In this document: positions 1 to 13,909 of the stretch, piece by piece
Position numbering within the stretch: the first letter of the stretch is position 1
How the letters are laid out: each line of letters opens with the position of its first letter
Origin: Hoplostethus atlanticus
Lineage: Eukaryota; Chordata; Actinopteri; Trachichthyiformes; Trachichthyidae
DNA length: 64,000 bases
NCBI GenBank assembly: GCA_034670405.1
Contig: JAXDDX010000056.1
Span: forward strand, 1,240,501-1,304,500
Reading direction: 5' to 3'
Notes under the pieces: generated by a model
What the model was told of the DNA's origin: nothing
Seen by the model: the letters and a program-made list of their open reading frames with translations, nothing else
Database searches by the model: none
Translations under genes and position numbers: made by a program

Positions 1-531
1 CAAATTTGCTACATTACTCAGCAATGATGAATACACACCTGTTATCAAATGTCACAACCGAGGAGGAGAAGCGAGGGGAACCTTGCGTAACTACTGTGCA
101 GCAGTCAAATAACTTAGATTATTGCTATTCACGCAAAGAACATAAACACTTTCATAGATTCCCGACAACACAGACAACTTACAGTCTATAGGAGCAACAC
201 AGCACCGCTTCACTGAAAGCTTTGCGCAAAGCAATGTGTTTGTGTTTAATACCAAAGCTTCATCATCACCCTCCATGCGTAGCAGGGACGGGGTGTGAGG
301 TTTCTAATGCCTCTTAAGTAAGGCTGTTAAGGAGCAAAGAGTCCACACATCTGGAAGACACAGTCAGTCGGCACATGCTGAAAGTTAGCGGCGGCGCTCG
401 CAGTCCAAATTAGTGGCGAGTTTTATTCCCCCGCTGTGGTAGGAAAATATCAAATCTGCTGCCATATGAGTGCCATAAAGCTGGCTGTGGAGCGTTTGAT
501 GCCTTCATGTGGGAGCCTTTAAGCTGTGTGT

Positions 532-562
<31 letters not shown>

Positions 563-1587
563 CGTGAGTGTCTTTGGTGGGATGTGCATGCCTTAATGTG
601 AGATGCGAGTGAGTGGTTATATGCATTCCTGCATGCATGCATGTTTTGTGTATGTGCCTGTGTACTGTATCTGTGTGTTTACTTTCCTGCATGTGTGTTA
701 CGTGTTTCTTCTTATGCGTATGTACATCTATCTGCATGTGTGTGTGTGCGGGTGTGTGTGTGTGTGTGTCTCAGGTGGCTGTGGTGGTGAATATGTGCAG
801 CTGCACCATGTTTAGCAGCTCCTATATAGACCTAGTTGACCCTGCTGGATATAGCAGACAGAGACAGGCGGAGTCAGACAGACCCCGGGGTGGTCCTGTC
901 TGAGGGGCAGTGTTATGGGCCAACAACACTAGGGGAGCCCACATAGAGCACACATGCAAGAACACATATAATAGCACACACGCACAGGTACACACGCACA
1001 AGCAATTAGCTGCATTTGAACGCACAAAGACGCAGAGCAGGTGAAGTGAATAACCGCCATTGTACGTATGTAGTGTGCAGAGGAAGTTGGCTCTCCTTCT
1101 TCATCGCCTGCGATCATCTTACATCACGTTTTTCTCAGATTCAACCTATTTAACAAAAATTCATAGAAAAGATTGCGCCTCAAGAATAAGATTCAACCTT
1201 GCGTTTGTGTTGCGTTGCTGTAAAACGTTCGCATGGACATCTGAATAGACAGCCCAGGAATCTGTATAATGTTGATAGCACTATAGCATATATTTCCCAA
1301 CAACATCTCTCTGTGTCTCGGTGTCTCTCTTTCTCGCTCCCCAACTTTAAAGTGCAAGAGAGAAAGACGTGACAGGGGATATTGTAAATAGGTGTGTATT
1401 CACGTCTCTCTTGTCTCCCACAGAGAAAGAGGGGGAAAGGGTGGCAGTGCAGAGAAACATGGGAAAATGCACACACACACACACACACACGCACGCACAT
1501 GCCTAACAGCGGACACAAGATAAATACCCCGGCGAGCGTTCACAACTCTCACGTGCACGACAAACATGAACGCACGCAGACGAGCAT

Positions 1588-1634
<47 letters not shown>

Positions 1635-1729
1635 ACCCACACAACTGCCACTGTGTAACCCCTAATCACAACCCCAGAGCTTGGACATCAAATGAAGCAA
1701 GTTTAAAAAAAAAAAAAAAAAAAATCATC

Positions 1730-1917
1730 AGGAGTAATTAACGCAGTTTCATATGCAAATGTGATTAATGCAAAACTACAAAGTCATTATGCAAATTGAC
1801 TTTTCCTTGAGCCTCTGTACAAATATTCGCAGCTCAAATCAGGGATCAGTCTCGCCATCTTTCTTTTTTTTCTTTTTTTTTATCTCTCTCTACCCCTCTC
1901 TCTCTCTCACACTACTT

Positions 1918-1948
<31 letters not shown>

Positions 1949-2225
1949 ACCCTATCTCTCTCTCTCTCGGAGTAGAGATAATACGTAAGTAGCATGTGAA
2001 GTTATTTCTAACTCACGCAGTGTGTGTTTTCATGCGATGGGCCGGGGCTATGGCATTACGCCGCCTGCCTACTGATTACTGGCTGCTTGGCACTGGAGCG
2101 AGACAGGGAAGCCGGCGTACAGGGGAAGGTATGAATATGCAAGAGCCTGATTGCTTTTCATGATTAAAGCCTATTTAATATGGAAATGAGAGCAAGCCAG
2201 GTGATTAAAGGAGCATTGGGTGGTG
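1730..2225. promoter_or_regulatory. Candidate conserved non-coding element with paired octamers
   Basis: Two exact octamers, ATGCAAAT, lie at 1753-1760 and 1789-1796, 36 bases apart on the same strand, among several homeodomain-type cores (TAATTA near 1736, GATTAATG near 1763). After a pyrimidine microsatellite (about 1860-1970), a non-repetitive stretch at 1985-2225 carries ATATGCAA, CATGATTAAAG and GTGATTAAAG. This spacing and composition resemble developmental enhancers, and it lies in an intron of a developmental regulator. Conservation cannot be tested here, so enhancer function is inference. Confidence 0.35.
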
Positions 2226-4087
2226 GGGCAAAAAAAAAAAGAGGGAGAGGAAGTGGGGATGGGGGGTTGGCGGGAGGGTGGGGGGAGAGACACCTTCAAA
2301 TATGCACCGCTGGAGAGGTGTTGAAGCTGGAATGTCACAGATCTGTAGTGACACCAGCAGTTGCTACTGAAACTACAAGTGCAGAACGTTGCAAATCTGA
2401 CCTGCGTGGGAATAGAGGTCATGCTCACTGTTAAAATGTTTAAATGGTTTTATCCAAAACCACCATGTATCAATTTCAGGGGGGGGAAAAAAACCCTCAT
2501 GTTTATTGCTCAGTCTTTCAAAAACAAAATAGATTTTTTTATCACATTAAAATTTGACGTTGTGGTATACTACACTTTCACACCAGTCATCATTTTGTAG
2601 GTATCACATGTTGAGAGTGGCGGGTATCTCATTTAAACTGAAATTCTTCCTGCCACAGTGCAGCCCTTGTGGCTCCGCTGTATTCTGTTACTGCTGTATA
2701 AACACATTAAAGTTATGTAAAGGTGAAATGAGTCTGAACCGTTTTGGTGTGAGGCAGGAATACTTTCATTTAATTAGTGTAGCGGCTGTCTGGAATACAC
2801 TGCAAGTTTGGGTTTGGTTCAGTTAGGGGGCACCAGTGTCTGGGTGCGCTAGGGAGTTGCTTACTGTGATGCTTTTCACGCTTAATATCGAACACCAAAA
2901 ACAGTGTTGTAACACGGTGCTATCTTATCGAAAATCATTTTAACAACTAATATATTGACCTCACTGCGATGCCTTCCATAGTGGAGATGGATAAAGTTCA
3001 GAGCAGGGAGATCAAAGGTGGATGAAGAGAGAGATGTTTGAGGATGTCGCTGTCGTTCGCATCACATCTCATGAAATATTTACCATGTGATCTCTATATA
3101 CAGTGTGTGTGTGTGTGTGTGAGAGAAAGACAGAGAGAGCGGTTGTCATAATGTCCCTTTCGACCCTACGTTCTGGATGTCTCAAAGTGCTCCAAGGGGG
3201 CCTGGCAGCCGTCCTGGGAGGGGTTCAAAGGCAGGGCCAGGGTCATCTTAGCATGGCAACGCTCCCCTAGCGACAACCACTCGCTGTCCGATGACACGCA
3301 TCATTCTTCAGACACACACACGCACACACACACACACACACATACATGTACACACATACACATGCACAAACGCACACAACACTAACAGACACACAAACAA
3401 TGCTAACACACACACTCTGACAAAGCCCACACATATACACGCAGAGTGCATGCATCAGCAAGAGAAACTCAGGGAAAAAAAGAGGGCGCAGAAGGGCCAT
3501 TTTTCATCTATGGTGTCTGTGTGAGTGTGCGTGCATGCATGCATGCGCGTGTGTGTGTGTGTGCGTACAGTGTGCGTGCATGAGTGTGTGTGCATGCATC
3601 TTTTGGGGTTGAATCTGCTAGCCTTGCAGCATGTTTGCAGTCTAAGCAAGCAGGCTGACAGACAACAAGGCCAGACAGGATGTTATAAAACCAGGTGAAA
3701 CAATCCAGGGGAAGAGAGGGTTGAGGGTTAAGCATACAAGCATTTTTTCCCTACTACAGTATGTGTAACGGTGTCTTTGTGTGTATGTTACCGTGTATTT
3801 GTGTGTATGTGTGTCTGTGTGTGTGGGGGGGGGGGCTTTATAAACAGGAAATCGTTTCATGCATTTATGTGTATTTGTTGCAAGCAATCGTGAGCATATG
3901 TGTGTGTAGTGTGTGTTGTGCGTGATTGCACCACATTGGACCTAATTAGACCTAATAATGTAATCTAATTTGGGTGAAATTTAAGACTGCCTTGAGTGGC
4001 AATCTAATGTGTTGAACAGAGCTCCTCCTCTGTTTCATTTAGGGCTTGGAGTGCTTTCATGTCCTGTTCTCTTAGTGATAAGCCTTA

Positions 4088-4200
4088 CTGACTGCCTGAC
4101 TAGTTGACTGACTGCCTGACTAGTTGACTGACTGACTGAAGGACTAACTGACTGGCGAGCTAACAGGCTGACTGTCTGACTGACTGGCAGGCCAGGTCAG
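4088..4200. repeat. Degenerate GACT-type tandem array
   Basis: The stretch is built from the tetramer GACT/CTGA. A longer unit of about 20 bases (CTGACTGCCTGACTAGTTGA) occurs twice in succession at the left side, followed by more degenerate GACTGACT copies to about 4195. It looks like a small minisatellite grown from a tetranucleotide repeat. It has no open coding potential of interest. Confidence 0.7.
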
Positions 4201-5819
4201 CCTTGTCGTGTTGAGCTGCTCAGTTAAGTGTTTGTCCACCACCTGACCACCTGTCTTTTCCATACAACAGAGCTTTTAGGTGGGTTCGTTGTTGCTGTTT
4301 GTTTATTTTAGAGAGTTAAATAAAAGTAATTAATGAATAAATGAGACAACTAACAACAGCTGTGTTACTACCTAAGTCAGATGTAATGGAAGTACCAGGG
4401 AAAAGCTGTCAGATGGACTGACTGCCTTGACTGATGCCATTTTAATAGAATAGATGGGACAATTCATTATTATTTTCTCCACTCTCTGTTTTTTTTCTGC
4501 AGTGAAATTAATTGAAGGATTTATTACAATCTACAAAAAACAATTCCACGTTTTTTTATTTGTCTGATAAACAAAACCACATATTATTAAGAACTTTATA
4601 GATTAGATGTAATAGATTTAATGGAAACATGGTGGCCAAACACACAACTGTACATATTTGCTGATTTCTGTGAAGTTTTCATTTTCTTTCATTTTCAATT
4701 TACAAAAAATTTTTTTTTACAATATCTCACGCGGCAGCTTGGTCATACATTCATTCAAGATTCGATGCATGGGTGACATAACAACTAAATATAAAGAAAT
4801 TAAAGATGACGATACTATCACCTACCCTTTCCTACCTACCCTGGTCTTCCAGTACATCTAAGTCGAGTCACTCTATTAAGTCTCTATGTTTTGACTGTCT
4901 ACTCTAAGTATTTATAATAGTTAAATAATAAAAAATAATAATAATAATATGGTCATAGCTTATTCTTTTACAACCGAGGATGACGAAACCTGAATCCTAC
5001 CACAACCTACGATGTGACTGGCAGTACTATAGTCTGTCCTTTTTCACACGTAATCCACTATAACCACAGTTAGTGTGGTGATTACTGTCTGCTAACAATT
5101 GTTTTTATTTTATTAATATTCTGCTAACTTATATGTATAATAAAATAAAAACTCTCTCTCCCGGTCTACCAAAGCCTGTGTAATCCAATATAACTTAACC
5201 TATTCACTCTCTTAGTGTGTGGTGACCAATTTCTCTGTTAACTTTCTAATCTTTTTTGATATCATTACAGCTCATAACTTTTTACAATGCAGCAGCTTCC
5301 CTTTTTCTTAGCAAGTCTCTCTCAGTCTACTGAAGCCTGTGTAATCCTGGATAGCCTACCCAGTTCTTCTGGGTGTGTGATGGTGACTGTCTCTTCTGAT
5401 AACTTTGAACTGGTTCCCCTGCAGCGCTGGCAGTCTGCAGGCCTAGCTCTCTCCCCCCTATAGCCAGATGAACGGCCTCGCTGCTTTATTAATCCCCTTC
5501 TCCTCACCACGCAAAGAGATGAATTTTAATCAGCTTTCTTAACCTTTTTTTTATATGCTGCAGGATTTACTCGCGAACACACAGAAACGCGTCTGCACTC
5601 ACACACACACACACACACACAAAAACACAAACACGCGCACTGGGGGCGGCTCCTCTATCACCTTCTTCCTCGCCTTTCACAATTGGTTTCAGCTGAAGAA
5701 GTCCTTCAGGCCTGCCAGTGTGTGTTTGTGTTTGCGTGTTTGTGTGTGTTTATGTGTGTGTGTCTATAGCTGTGTGTGTGTGTGTGTGTGTGTGTATGCG
5801 TGATGTTTCACTTAGAGCA

Positions 5820-5955
5820 GAGCAGAATAGGCACACGGCGCAGCTCTCACTCACTCTAATGAAATCATCCCAGGCTACATTAATCCCTCCTGAAGGCCAC
5901 TGTCAAAATAACGAGCAGCTGGGATTCTTTAAAGAGAGCTATCTGTCTTGGACAG
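5820..5955. promoter_or_regulatory. Candidate conserved non-coding element
   Basis: A non-repetitive island lies between TG-rich microsatellites in bcl11b intron 2, about 320 bases past the exon 2 donor. It contains TAATGAAATCATCC, CATTAATCC and TTCTTTAAAGAGAG, with a balanced base composition unlike the flanks. This is typical of conserved intronic elements, but conservation is not shown here. It could also be chance unique sequence. Confidence 0.25.
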
Positions 5956-6274
5956 GTGAGAGACGTGTGTGTGTGTGTGTGTACATGTGAGTGTGTATGA
6001 GTGCATGTGTGTTCACACATATGTGTGTGTGTGTCTGGCATCTAGACTGACAATGAGACTCTCTTTAAATCCGTATGTGTTTATAATTGAGCAGCTAAGC
6101 TCTTGGATCCTCTGCGAGTGTCAACAGCACTGTACGAGTCATAGCACTCAAAACATCGACGCCCCATCCACCCCAGTGCTTCTGACCCCCAGCCTCCATT
6201 TGTCCTCCACTCTGACTAATTGCATCCTCCATTGTTTCCTCCTTTGCATTTACAATTTATTTCATCCGTCTTAC

Positions 6275-6659
6275 CTCCTCTCTCCTGCTTGGGGCAGATT
6301 CCCTTGGCTGGCGTCAGCCTCCTCTCCTCATTCTCCTCTCCTCCCGGGGTAACTTGGATGCCCACCTCCACCGGGACAGGCCCTCTACCCAGCTGCAGAG
6401 ACCTGGCCCCGGGAGAGATGGGGATGATGGTGCCCCCTGCCACTCTCCCCAGGTTTGGAGAAGGACCTAGGGGCACTTCTAGGCCCCTGGCACAGACGCC
6501 GCTTGTGCTCGATGAAGACCAGGATATCGCCCAGAGGAAAGTTGGTCTGGCATTGGCCACAGGTCAGCAGATCATGCTCTCCAGGTCCCGCCCTTCGAGA
6601 GCTGGGAGTGGACAGCTCTGGAGATGGAGATCCCACCCCTGACTCATGATTGGCCTCTG
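6275..6659 (-). CDS. bcl11b: bcl11b coding exon 2 (with a one-base frame break)
   Basis: On the minus strand the exon opens after a pyrimidine tract ending TTTCTGCAG and closes at GAGGAG|GTAAGA, a strong donor. The first half reads [17 protein letters not shown] and then the CCHC finger. The second half, with [18 protein letters not shown] and KGICPKQE, is in another frame. The exon is 385 bases; phase-1 sites on both sides call for a multiple of three. Dropping one G from the G5 run (plus-strand C5 at 6433-6437) gives a continuous reading [17 protein letters not shown] into VEVGIQVTP. As written, the upstream frame stops soon after GQVSAAG. An assembly homopolymer error is the simplest explanation; a real null allele or decaying duplicate remains possible. 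Confidence 0.88.
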
Positions 6660-7067
6660 CTGCAGAAAGGGGAAGAGGAAGGTGCACATGTCAATCAATG
6701 GCATTTTTTTTTTTACAAAAAAATGTTTCTTGCTCTGTAAGTGAGCAACAATACTTTGGTAACTAGAAAGAGAGAGAGAGCAAGAGAGCGAAACATAGAC
6801 AACAAGAGGGAGAGAAAGATAACGAGAAGCGATGCAGAGAGATTCACAAAGAGAGACAAACAAAGGTTTACATTTTGTCGATAACATTACCTGAAAAAAT
6901 CCATCTCTCCCTGCCACATGAGGTGATCATTACGTTCAACAATTGTGTTGCTTTAATCGACATAAAACAATGTGGCTGTAAAGATACGTCGCGTAGACAA
7001 ACACCTGGGAGCAGCTTTATCAGTGTAAGATCTGCGCGGGAGGCACTCAACATTTGTGTGTGTTTGT

Positions 7068-7119
<52 letters not shown>

Positions 7120-7304
7120 CCAGGAAGCTAGATGGGTTTCCGGTGAGGGCCTTTGCTGCACTAAGCTGCCATAGCTAGATGGCTGCCTGCACCACGTGGG
7201 AGCCCAACTACAAGTGCAGAGCAAAGTGTAGCGTACTATAGGCCACATGTGAGAGAGGAAGAAAAAAAAAGAAAATGAGAGCAAGAGAGAACAACAGAGA
7301 TAAG

Positions 7305-7360
<56 letters not shown>

Positions 7361-8299
7361 ATCTGTTTGAATGTGTTCATATGGAGCAGCACACAGGTGA
7401 GTATGAATACTGTATTCTCCATAGACAGAAAATCTATAAAGCCGATCCCTTGGTCCTGTTAAGAGAGTAAATCTCATTCTTCACAGATCTGACACGGTCA
7501 TTAATAACCATTACACATTCTTCCCCCCTATGGCTACGACAGAGTCCCTCAGCTTAATGTAAATCCCTCATGGACAGCCTCTCTCTTTTTTTTTAACACT
7601 ACCCCGATGTACCAGTATGAAAACGTGTCCTCGTCTAAGAGCCCGGAGGAAACCTGAAGCTCCAGAGACTCTAGAGGCGTCTGTATGAGCGAGTACCCAG
7701 GGAGAGGTGTTGATGCCTGGGAGAGGAGCGTAGCACAGCCTGCCTGTCGCTATACCTCCACTTTCCCCCCCCTCCAACTTCTCTCTCTCTCTCTCCCTAG
7801 TACCTGCAAGGACTAGACAATGTGAGTGTGTGTCTGGGTGTGTATTCAACCAAACCTTACTTATCAGAGAGAGATCCTAAACTCTCTTATCGCCCCTCCC
7901 AATCTGTCATGGAGGCTTTCCTCCTCTAAACTCCCAGTCATAATCATTACAGACAGACAGAGTTCCGGTTGAACGTTACACACAGTTTTGCCCAGTTTAA
8001 TAACTTCACATGTTCCTTTGTAAGTATGTATCACCCACCCCCACTGACACACACTTTCCAGTCCACTCCCTTCACCCTCACATAGCCCTCACTTCGCCCT
8101 GGAGTGATGATCCGATGCCAAATATCTTTTCTCTAAATGGCGACGGATTCCTGGACGCTCGCCAGATAATTTCCATCTCATAATCTTAGGCAGCGAAGAA
8201 GGAACACAAACACATATTTACCCACAGTTCACAGCTTGTGACCATAATTCACGTAAGCCAATGTTCCAGTGTGTTCACACAAGCCACGTAACATGCATC

Positions 8300-8339
<40 letters not shown>

Positions 8340-8508
8340 CATGCTCTCATTTCTGATGCTGAGAACATATTCAAGACAGGTGGCATGATGATGGTTTGAA
8401 AAGTCTCAGATTCCTGATGTGTCTTAAACGAAGAGAATGGCAACATCAAACAAAGGAATTAACAGACACCTGCATTTGAACTTGACTTTCTCTAGGAGAG
8501 ACAAAGGC

Positions 8509-8546
<38 letters not shown>

Positions 8547-9016
8547 CCTGTTTGCTAACAAAGGGTTGAGTAACACGGCCTAGGGCAGAAGGCGGTAAAT
8601 TTGCAGGCGTTGGTACTGTCACTAAGACACTGGAATATCAGTCGGACATCTTCAAAAACCGCACCCCTTTCTGAAACCCCGCTCACTCATCTGCGACTCG
8701 CTTGTGTGAGACAGACACAGGTGCTAAATGCATCAGCATGGTATGCTACACAAAAAGACTCATCCATCGACACACACGCACATACACACACACACACACA
8801 CACAAGAAAAACACCGTAATGTAGCCTATCATCGTGACAGACAATGTCTAATTCCTCTGTATAAACTGCTATGTGAGAGGTACATGCTTGATAGGTAAGG
8901 GAGCATAGCAGACACACTGTCAAACACGCCACTGACGAGAAGGCGTGATGATAGCAATGAAACCAAGCTGTCTCCCATGATACCACACATATATATCTCC
9001 CCCCCCCCCCACCCCG

Positions 9017-9067
<51 letters not shown>

Positions 9068-12000
9068 AGACAGAGTTACATTCAGCAAACAACACTCAGA
9101 CTATTCTGCCTTATCAAGTGTGGGTAAGTCAGGCAGCCTTAGAGCACCCCCTATCAGTTTGATGAGGAGAGAGTCAGTCACTCACTCCACTGCTGCCGCA
9201 CACTGCCACTGCACAATACGTACCAGATGGGAGACACAAGAGAAGACAATGGGCCTCTTTCACCAATATTTCCATTTGTGTAAAATGTAAAAAAAAAAAA
9301 AAAAAAAAAAAAACCTGTCCAAATGCCTGACTGAAATGTTTTTAATGAAGGGGCCATGTTGGTGGAGGCAAGGCATTGTCTCATTTTCATTGCATATATT
9401 AAAAAGCTTTCCATGCAATTTTGTGTTGCATTGTAACTTAACTAGCCTATTGCCAATGCCAGGCAAAATTGGTGATATGTATGATAGGCGCACTGAGACT
9501 TTTTATTCTGGTCAATGTTTTTCACACTAGTAGGTAAAACATCCCAAGGTGGAAATAAGTTCTGAGCTGCTGTCACATCCTCTGGTATTAATTAATAAAT
9601 CCCACTAATATCTCATTATTGTGAGTTTGCCCCTTTATGCTCATAGAAACATGATGACTCTGCCTGAGGTGAAGGCAAAGAAAATTTTTCCAACATGGTC
9701 AGATATGTTCTGCTCTTTTCCATTCCAAGCTCAATTCTGTTCTAAAGAAACATCTCCTCTCAGCTGAGCGAGAGGCTGAAAATAAGTCATTTTGCTGGGT
9801 GTTACATTGTTTTGATTGGCAATTTTGATTCGAACAGCTAAGTATTAAACAGAAAGCCATGAAACCATTTTCTGTTGACACTACTTTTAGTCCTTACCAT
9901 ACAGTACCTTCCATTACAAGCTGTACACTCTGTTCTAGTGGAAGAGGCAAAGTAAGGCCAGGGGCACTCGTTTGACAGTCAACCATACTGTATGGGTTCA
10001 GACCTGTCTTTCCTCTCCCTTTGTTTTCCCCTTCCACTGGCTGGGCAAAAAACACATGCACACGTACACTCACACACACACACGCACAAACACACACACA
10101 CACACGTGTGTAAATCCCACTGGGAAAGTCGGTTAAGATTCACGCTGTCATTGAAAATAAATGACACCAGCAATGTTGCAGATGGTTGCAATCAAAAATT
10201 CAAACGACAAGCGGGCTCGCTTAGCCTATTCCTTTTTCTCGGCTGCGATTGCCAAGGAGCGCTGCAACAGTATGTGTTGTGTAAGGCCAGGGCTGTGTGT
10301 TTCATTATCTTATCGCCATTTAATCCATAGCAGTCTCATTTCTTATCATAAATCTTAGATTATCATTCTGAAAGTGAGCAAAATACAGCTATGCAGTTGA
10401 CTGTGACATCACTGTAAATCACATGTCAGTTATGAGGCATGACGTTTGGAGATAAATCAAATCTGCAATTTAAGAGGTCAGGGAAATAATAATAATAATA
10501 AAATAAACTTTATAGCATTGCAAAATGAATTCATCATATGTTTTTATCATATTGAAATATGGGGGGAAATCTGGAACATTAGGACAATAAACTGAAATAA
10601 ATCATAGCAAATCATAAAATGTTCACCAATCATCTCCTCTGACATTTTCATCCAGTTACCACAATGTGTGAGAATATTTACTGTGGCGTCGCAATGCGAA
10701 CGGTGAGTTTCTTTCTAGCATTTGACAGCCATATGGTGTGAATAAAGAAAAAACCATTAACAGCTTCACCAGTAGCATGCCAATCCTGAGGGTAAACAGA
10801 TACCAAAAACATTTCCATTGCTGAGTCTAGAAAAAGATTGTGTGCACCACTGCTGATTAAACATTGTAAAAAACGCAGTTCTTTTGAATAAGGAAGGCAT
10901 AAAATGCTTTTCACCAATTGTTCCATATTCATATATGGGCTTTTTATATAAGGACATTCTTCTGTTCATTCTCATGGATGTGACATCAAACTTACTGAAA
11001 AAGCCTAAAAAATCCTGGGAGGGATCTTTGCCTTTTAATGCCTGGAACCTAATTCCTAATTTGACATTTACTCTAAGGGTGGAGGACTAATGAAATACAG
11101 TATTAGTATTGACTTATTAGTTTGCACATGTGTGATCATGTGGTTTGAGTGTGATGCCTTGTGTAAATGTATGTCATCTTTGTGTGTGTCTGTGTGTGTG
11201 TGTGTGCATGCCTGTGTGCGCACATATACACTATACATGCTTGGTACATACTTGTGTATTGCGTGCATACATTGCAATTACTGTAGGTTGTACACCCCTC
11301 TTGATGCCTGGCCTGGCGAGTAGACTTCCAGTACTTACTCTACCTCTAAAGCCTGTCCAGAAATATGCTGATATTCAGGTTCTCTGCTCTTCCAGGTAGA
11401 GTGTGACCTATTGGGCTATCGCTACAGGGCACAAGGTTCTGCTGAGTTACTGTAAGAAACCCCTGATCTGGTGTGTAGTAGATGTACATTAGCGTCCTGC
11501 AGAAACTTCAAATTATTATATGTATTAGTAGAGGCCTTGTAACTGGATTTGACGGCAAATACTGTTTCCCATATGTAGGGAATGTTACCATGCCAATCTA
11601 CTGGCAAGGCGCCGTCAAACATCAAAAACTGTATGGGCGTAAATGGGACAGTCAACAAGTGTTCCTCAATTCCTGAAATGTTGTCGGTGATAAGAGGTTT
11701 CATCAGGACACCAACAACAATGCTGTACAGTTGCAGTGCAGTCACAATCTGTTGACTCAATCAAATTATAGTGGGTTTGGTCTTCCCCCTGTGGCCCTCA
11801 GATCCTCCAGCCTAAGGTGTGATCCTGGTCCTCTCCAGTCCCACCCAGCTTAGGGAAACAGCCGACAGGGACTTTATGCCTTAGGACATTAAATGATAGG
11901 GACATTGAGATATCCTGTATGTATGATAAATACTGGCTCAGTGCTTTGAACGCATGCAAATACAAGTGCATATATGTGCACACACGCAAGGACACGCACA

Positions 12001-13835
12001 CACAACCACAGATTCTTCTCAGAGAGAGAACAATGGGATATACAGATGCACACAAAAAAATGTAACTGCTTTACCTTCATCTGTCCAGTACTTTGGCATT
12101 ACCATTGACCTCCTTGATTACATCACAAAAATATCTGTGAGTCCAGTCATTCCCTGATCTTGCACTCATGCCTCTCAGGTCTCTCTCACTGTGCTAAAGG
12201 CCACACGGTTCAACAAGCAGGAGACAGTGTCACGTGAAGGAACCGGTAGGACAAGATTCAGGCCCCTCAGATGTCCCAGCCTTTCAGTATCTTAATACTT
12301 CTAGGAGCCGCTTTAGCTCTGCATTCACTCCTACAGGGTCAAGCTGAATGTCAAACAGTTGTCACCATTTTCAAGCATCTTTACTGGTAAACTTGTTGTT
12401 TAACACTTGGAGGTCTCTGCAGACAAATCAGCTGAGCATGCAAAAGATCTCTGGAAGCAGTCATTAAAGCCTCAGACAAGGACAGGATGTATCCTGGAGA
12501 CATTTATGAACTTAAACACAGCTCCAGCTCTGACTGGTCGATCACACATGTTCAGTGATTCAGAGCTAATCTGTGACTACAAATATTCAGTATACTGTAT
12601 CGTGTGCCATAAGTATGCCCATTCAGTTCCATTGACTCTTTTAGAAGAATTTAATGACAGTACAGTCGGCCTAATATAGTCTTCTATCGGCATTATGAAA
12701 AACAAGACGTCAAACAAAGTGACTCATGGTCGTGAGGAGAGCAGGCAAATATTTGACAGTTAGTCCATATTTAGATGAGTCCAAAAAGCCCTGAAAACAT
12801 GCAAACAGGTCTTAAATCTTGCAGGTAAATGTTAAACAGGCACACACACAGACACACGCACACACAACTGAAGAAAAACTGTACTCCTGCAGTACATAGG
12901 AATTTCACTGATTGCAACCTTGAATTGTACTGTATGAGTACAATTGGGCTTCTGTCTTAATTAACTGACAGTGAGAGGAAAGCAGAGCAGAGGAAAAAAT
13001 ACCAGATCAATATTCAAGATAGATCAATATTTATCATCTAATCATCTACCTAAAATCTGCTTAGGAAGCATCTGTACTTGCCTTGACCTTACTTGGCCTC
13101 TCAATTAGAGGACAAACAACACCCTGCCCCGAGCAGACATTTAGATTTCAGATTCCTATTTGCGTTTGAGATGAGCCTAATGATTTGGGATGCGGATCAG
13201 TCGTTTGAAAAACTAGACTTAAGAAAATACGTAAAATGAGAGGGAGGCAAAGTGAACGGGCTTAATGATTAGTCTAAATGCTAAATGGTGTCGGGCGGGA
13301 CGGAATGTGCCTAACCCTTCTCAACACAAAACAGATTGGCCAAAGATTACATCATGAATTTCTGCAATGAATTACCCAGATTAGGCCACTATGAAATTGG
13401 ATTTAGGCAAGGCAGAGCGCTGGGAGATGAAGGCTAGATTGATATAATTGATTTGAAATTGGATTATGGGACTTTTTAATCATATGCCCGAAAATTCCTG
13501 CCGCAGATTTAATCTGCACAATTTAATCAAAATTTTGGTCTCGGCTTTGAAAAGCCTCAAACAAGTTGTGTCCCTCCGCCTTGAAAAATGCTTTAATTAA
13601 AGTTTAGATTGTTGTTACCTTGACTGTATCATTGTCTTCTTTTGTTTGATTTTAAACAAAGTGCAAATTAAACTTATTTTCGTGCACAATTTGATTTTGG
13701 TCTGTTCTTAATATTAAATCATAAGGGGAGATAATAACTAGGCCTATCCGTCAAATGAAAAATAATTTGGAGACTTCAGTGTGTAAGTGTGTGCGTGTGT
13801 GCGTGCGTGCGTTTGTTTGTATGGTGTGTGTGTGA

Positions 13836-13868
<33 letters not shown>

Positions 13869-13909
13869 GGGGGGGGGGGGGGGCGCGCGCGCGCGCGTAC
13901 GTGCGTGCT

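Larger units (their letters stand above)
1..6274 (-). other. bcl11b: bcl11b intron 2 (partial, runs off left edge)
   Basis: No coding exon was recognised here. The stretch follows the exon 2 donor at 6274/6275 on the minus strand and should continue to the large zinc-finger exon outside the window. It holds many simple repeats: TG runs near 540-560, 740-770 and 5770-5795, AC runs near 1467-1491 and 1590-1632, an A19 run near 1705 and a TC tract near 1920-1950. It also holds a GACT-type tandem array (about 4088-4200) and two regulatory-looking stretches described separately. The motifs of the BCL11B large exon (such as the family's KDEPSSY start and C2H2 fingers) are absent, so that exon is not in this window. 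Confidence 0.7.

Noticed and set aside
10678-10932. Minus-strand open frame of 84 codons in bcl11b intron 1
   Set aside because: No recognisable motif, no splice partner and no neighbour support; treated as chance.
11422-11760. Minus-strand open frame of 112 codons in bcl11b intron 1
   Set aside because: Composition looks protein-like but no family was recognised and no splice or start context supports it.
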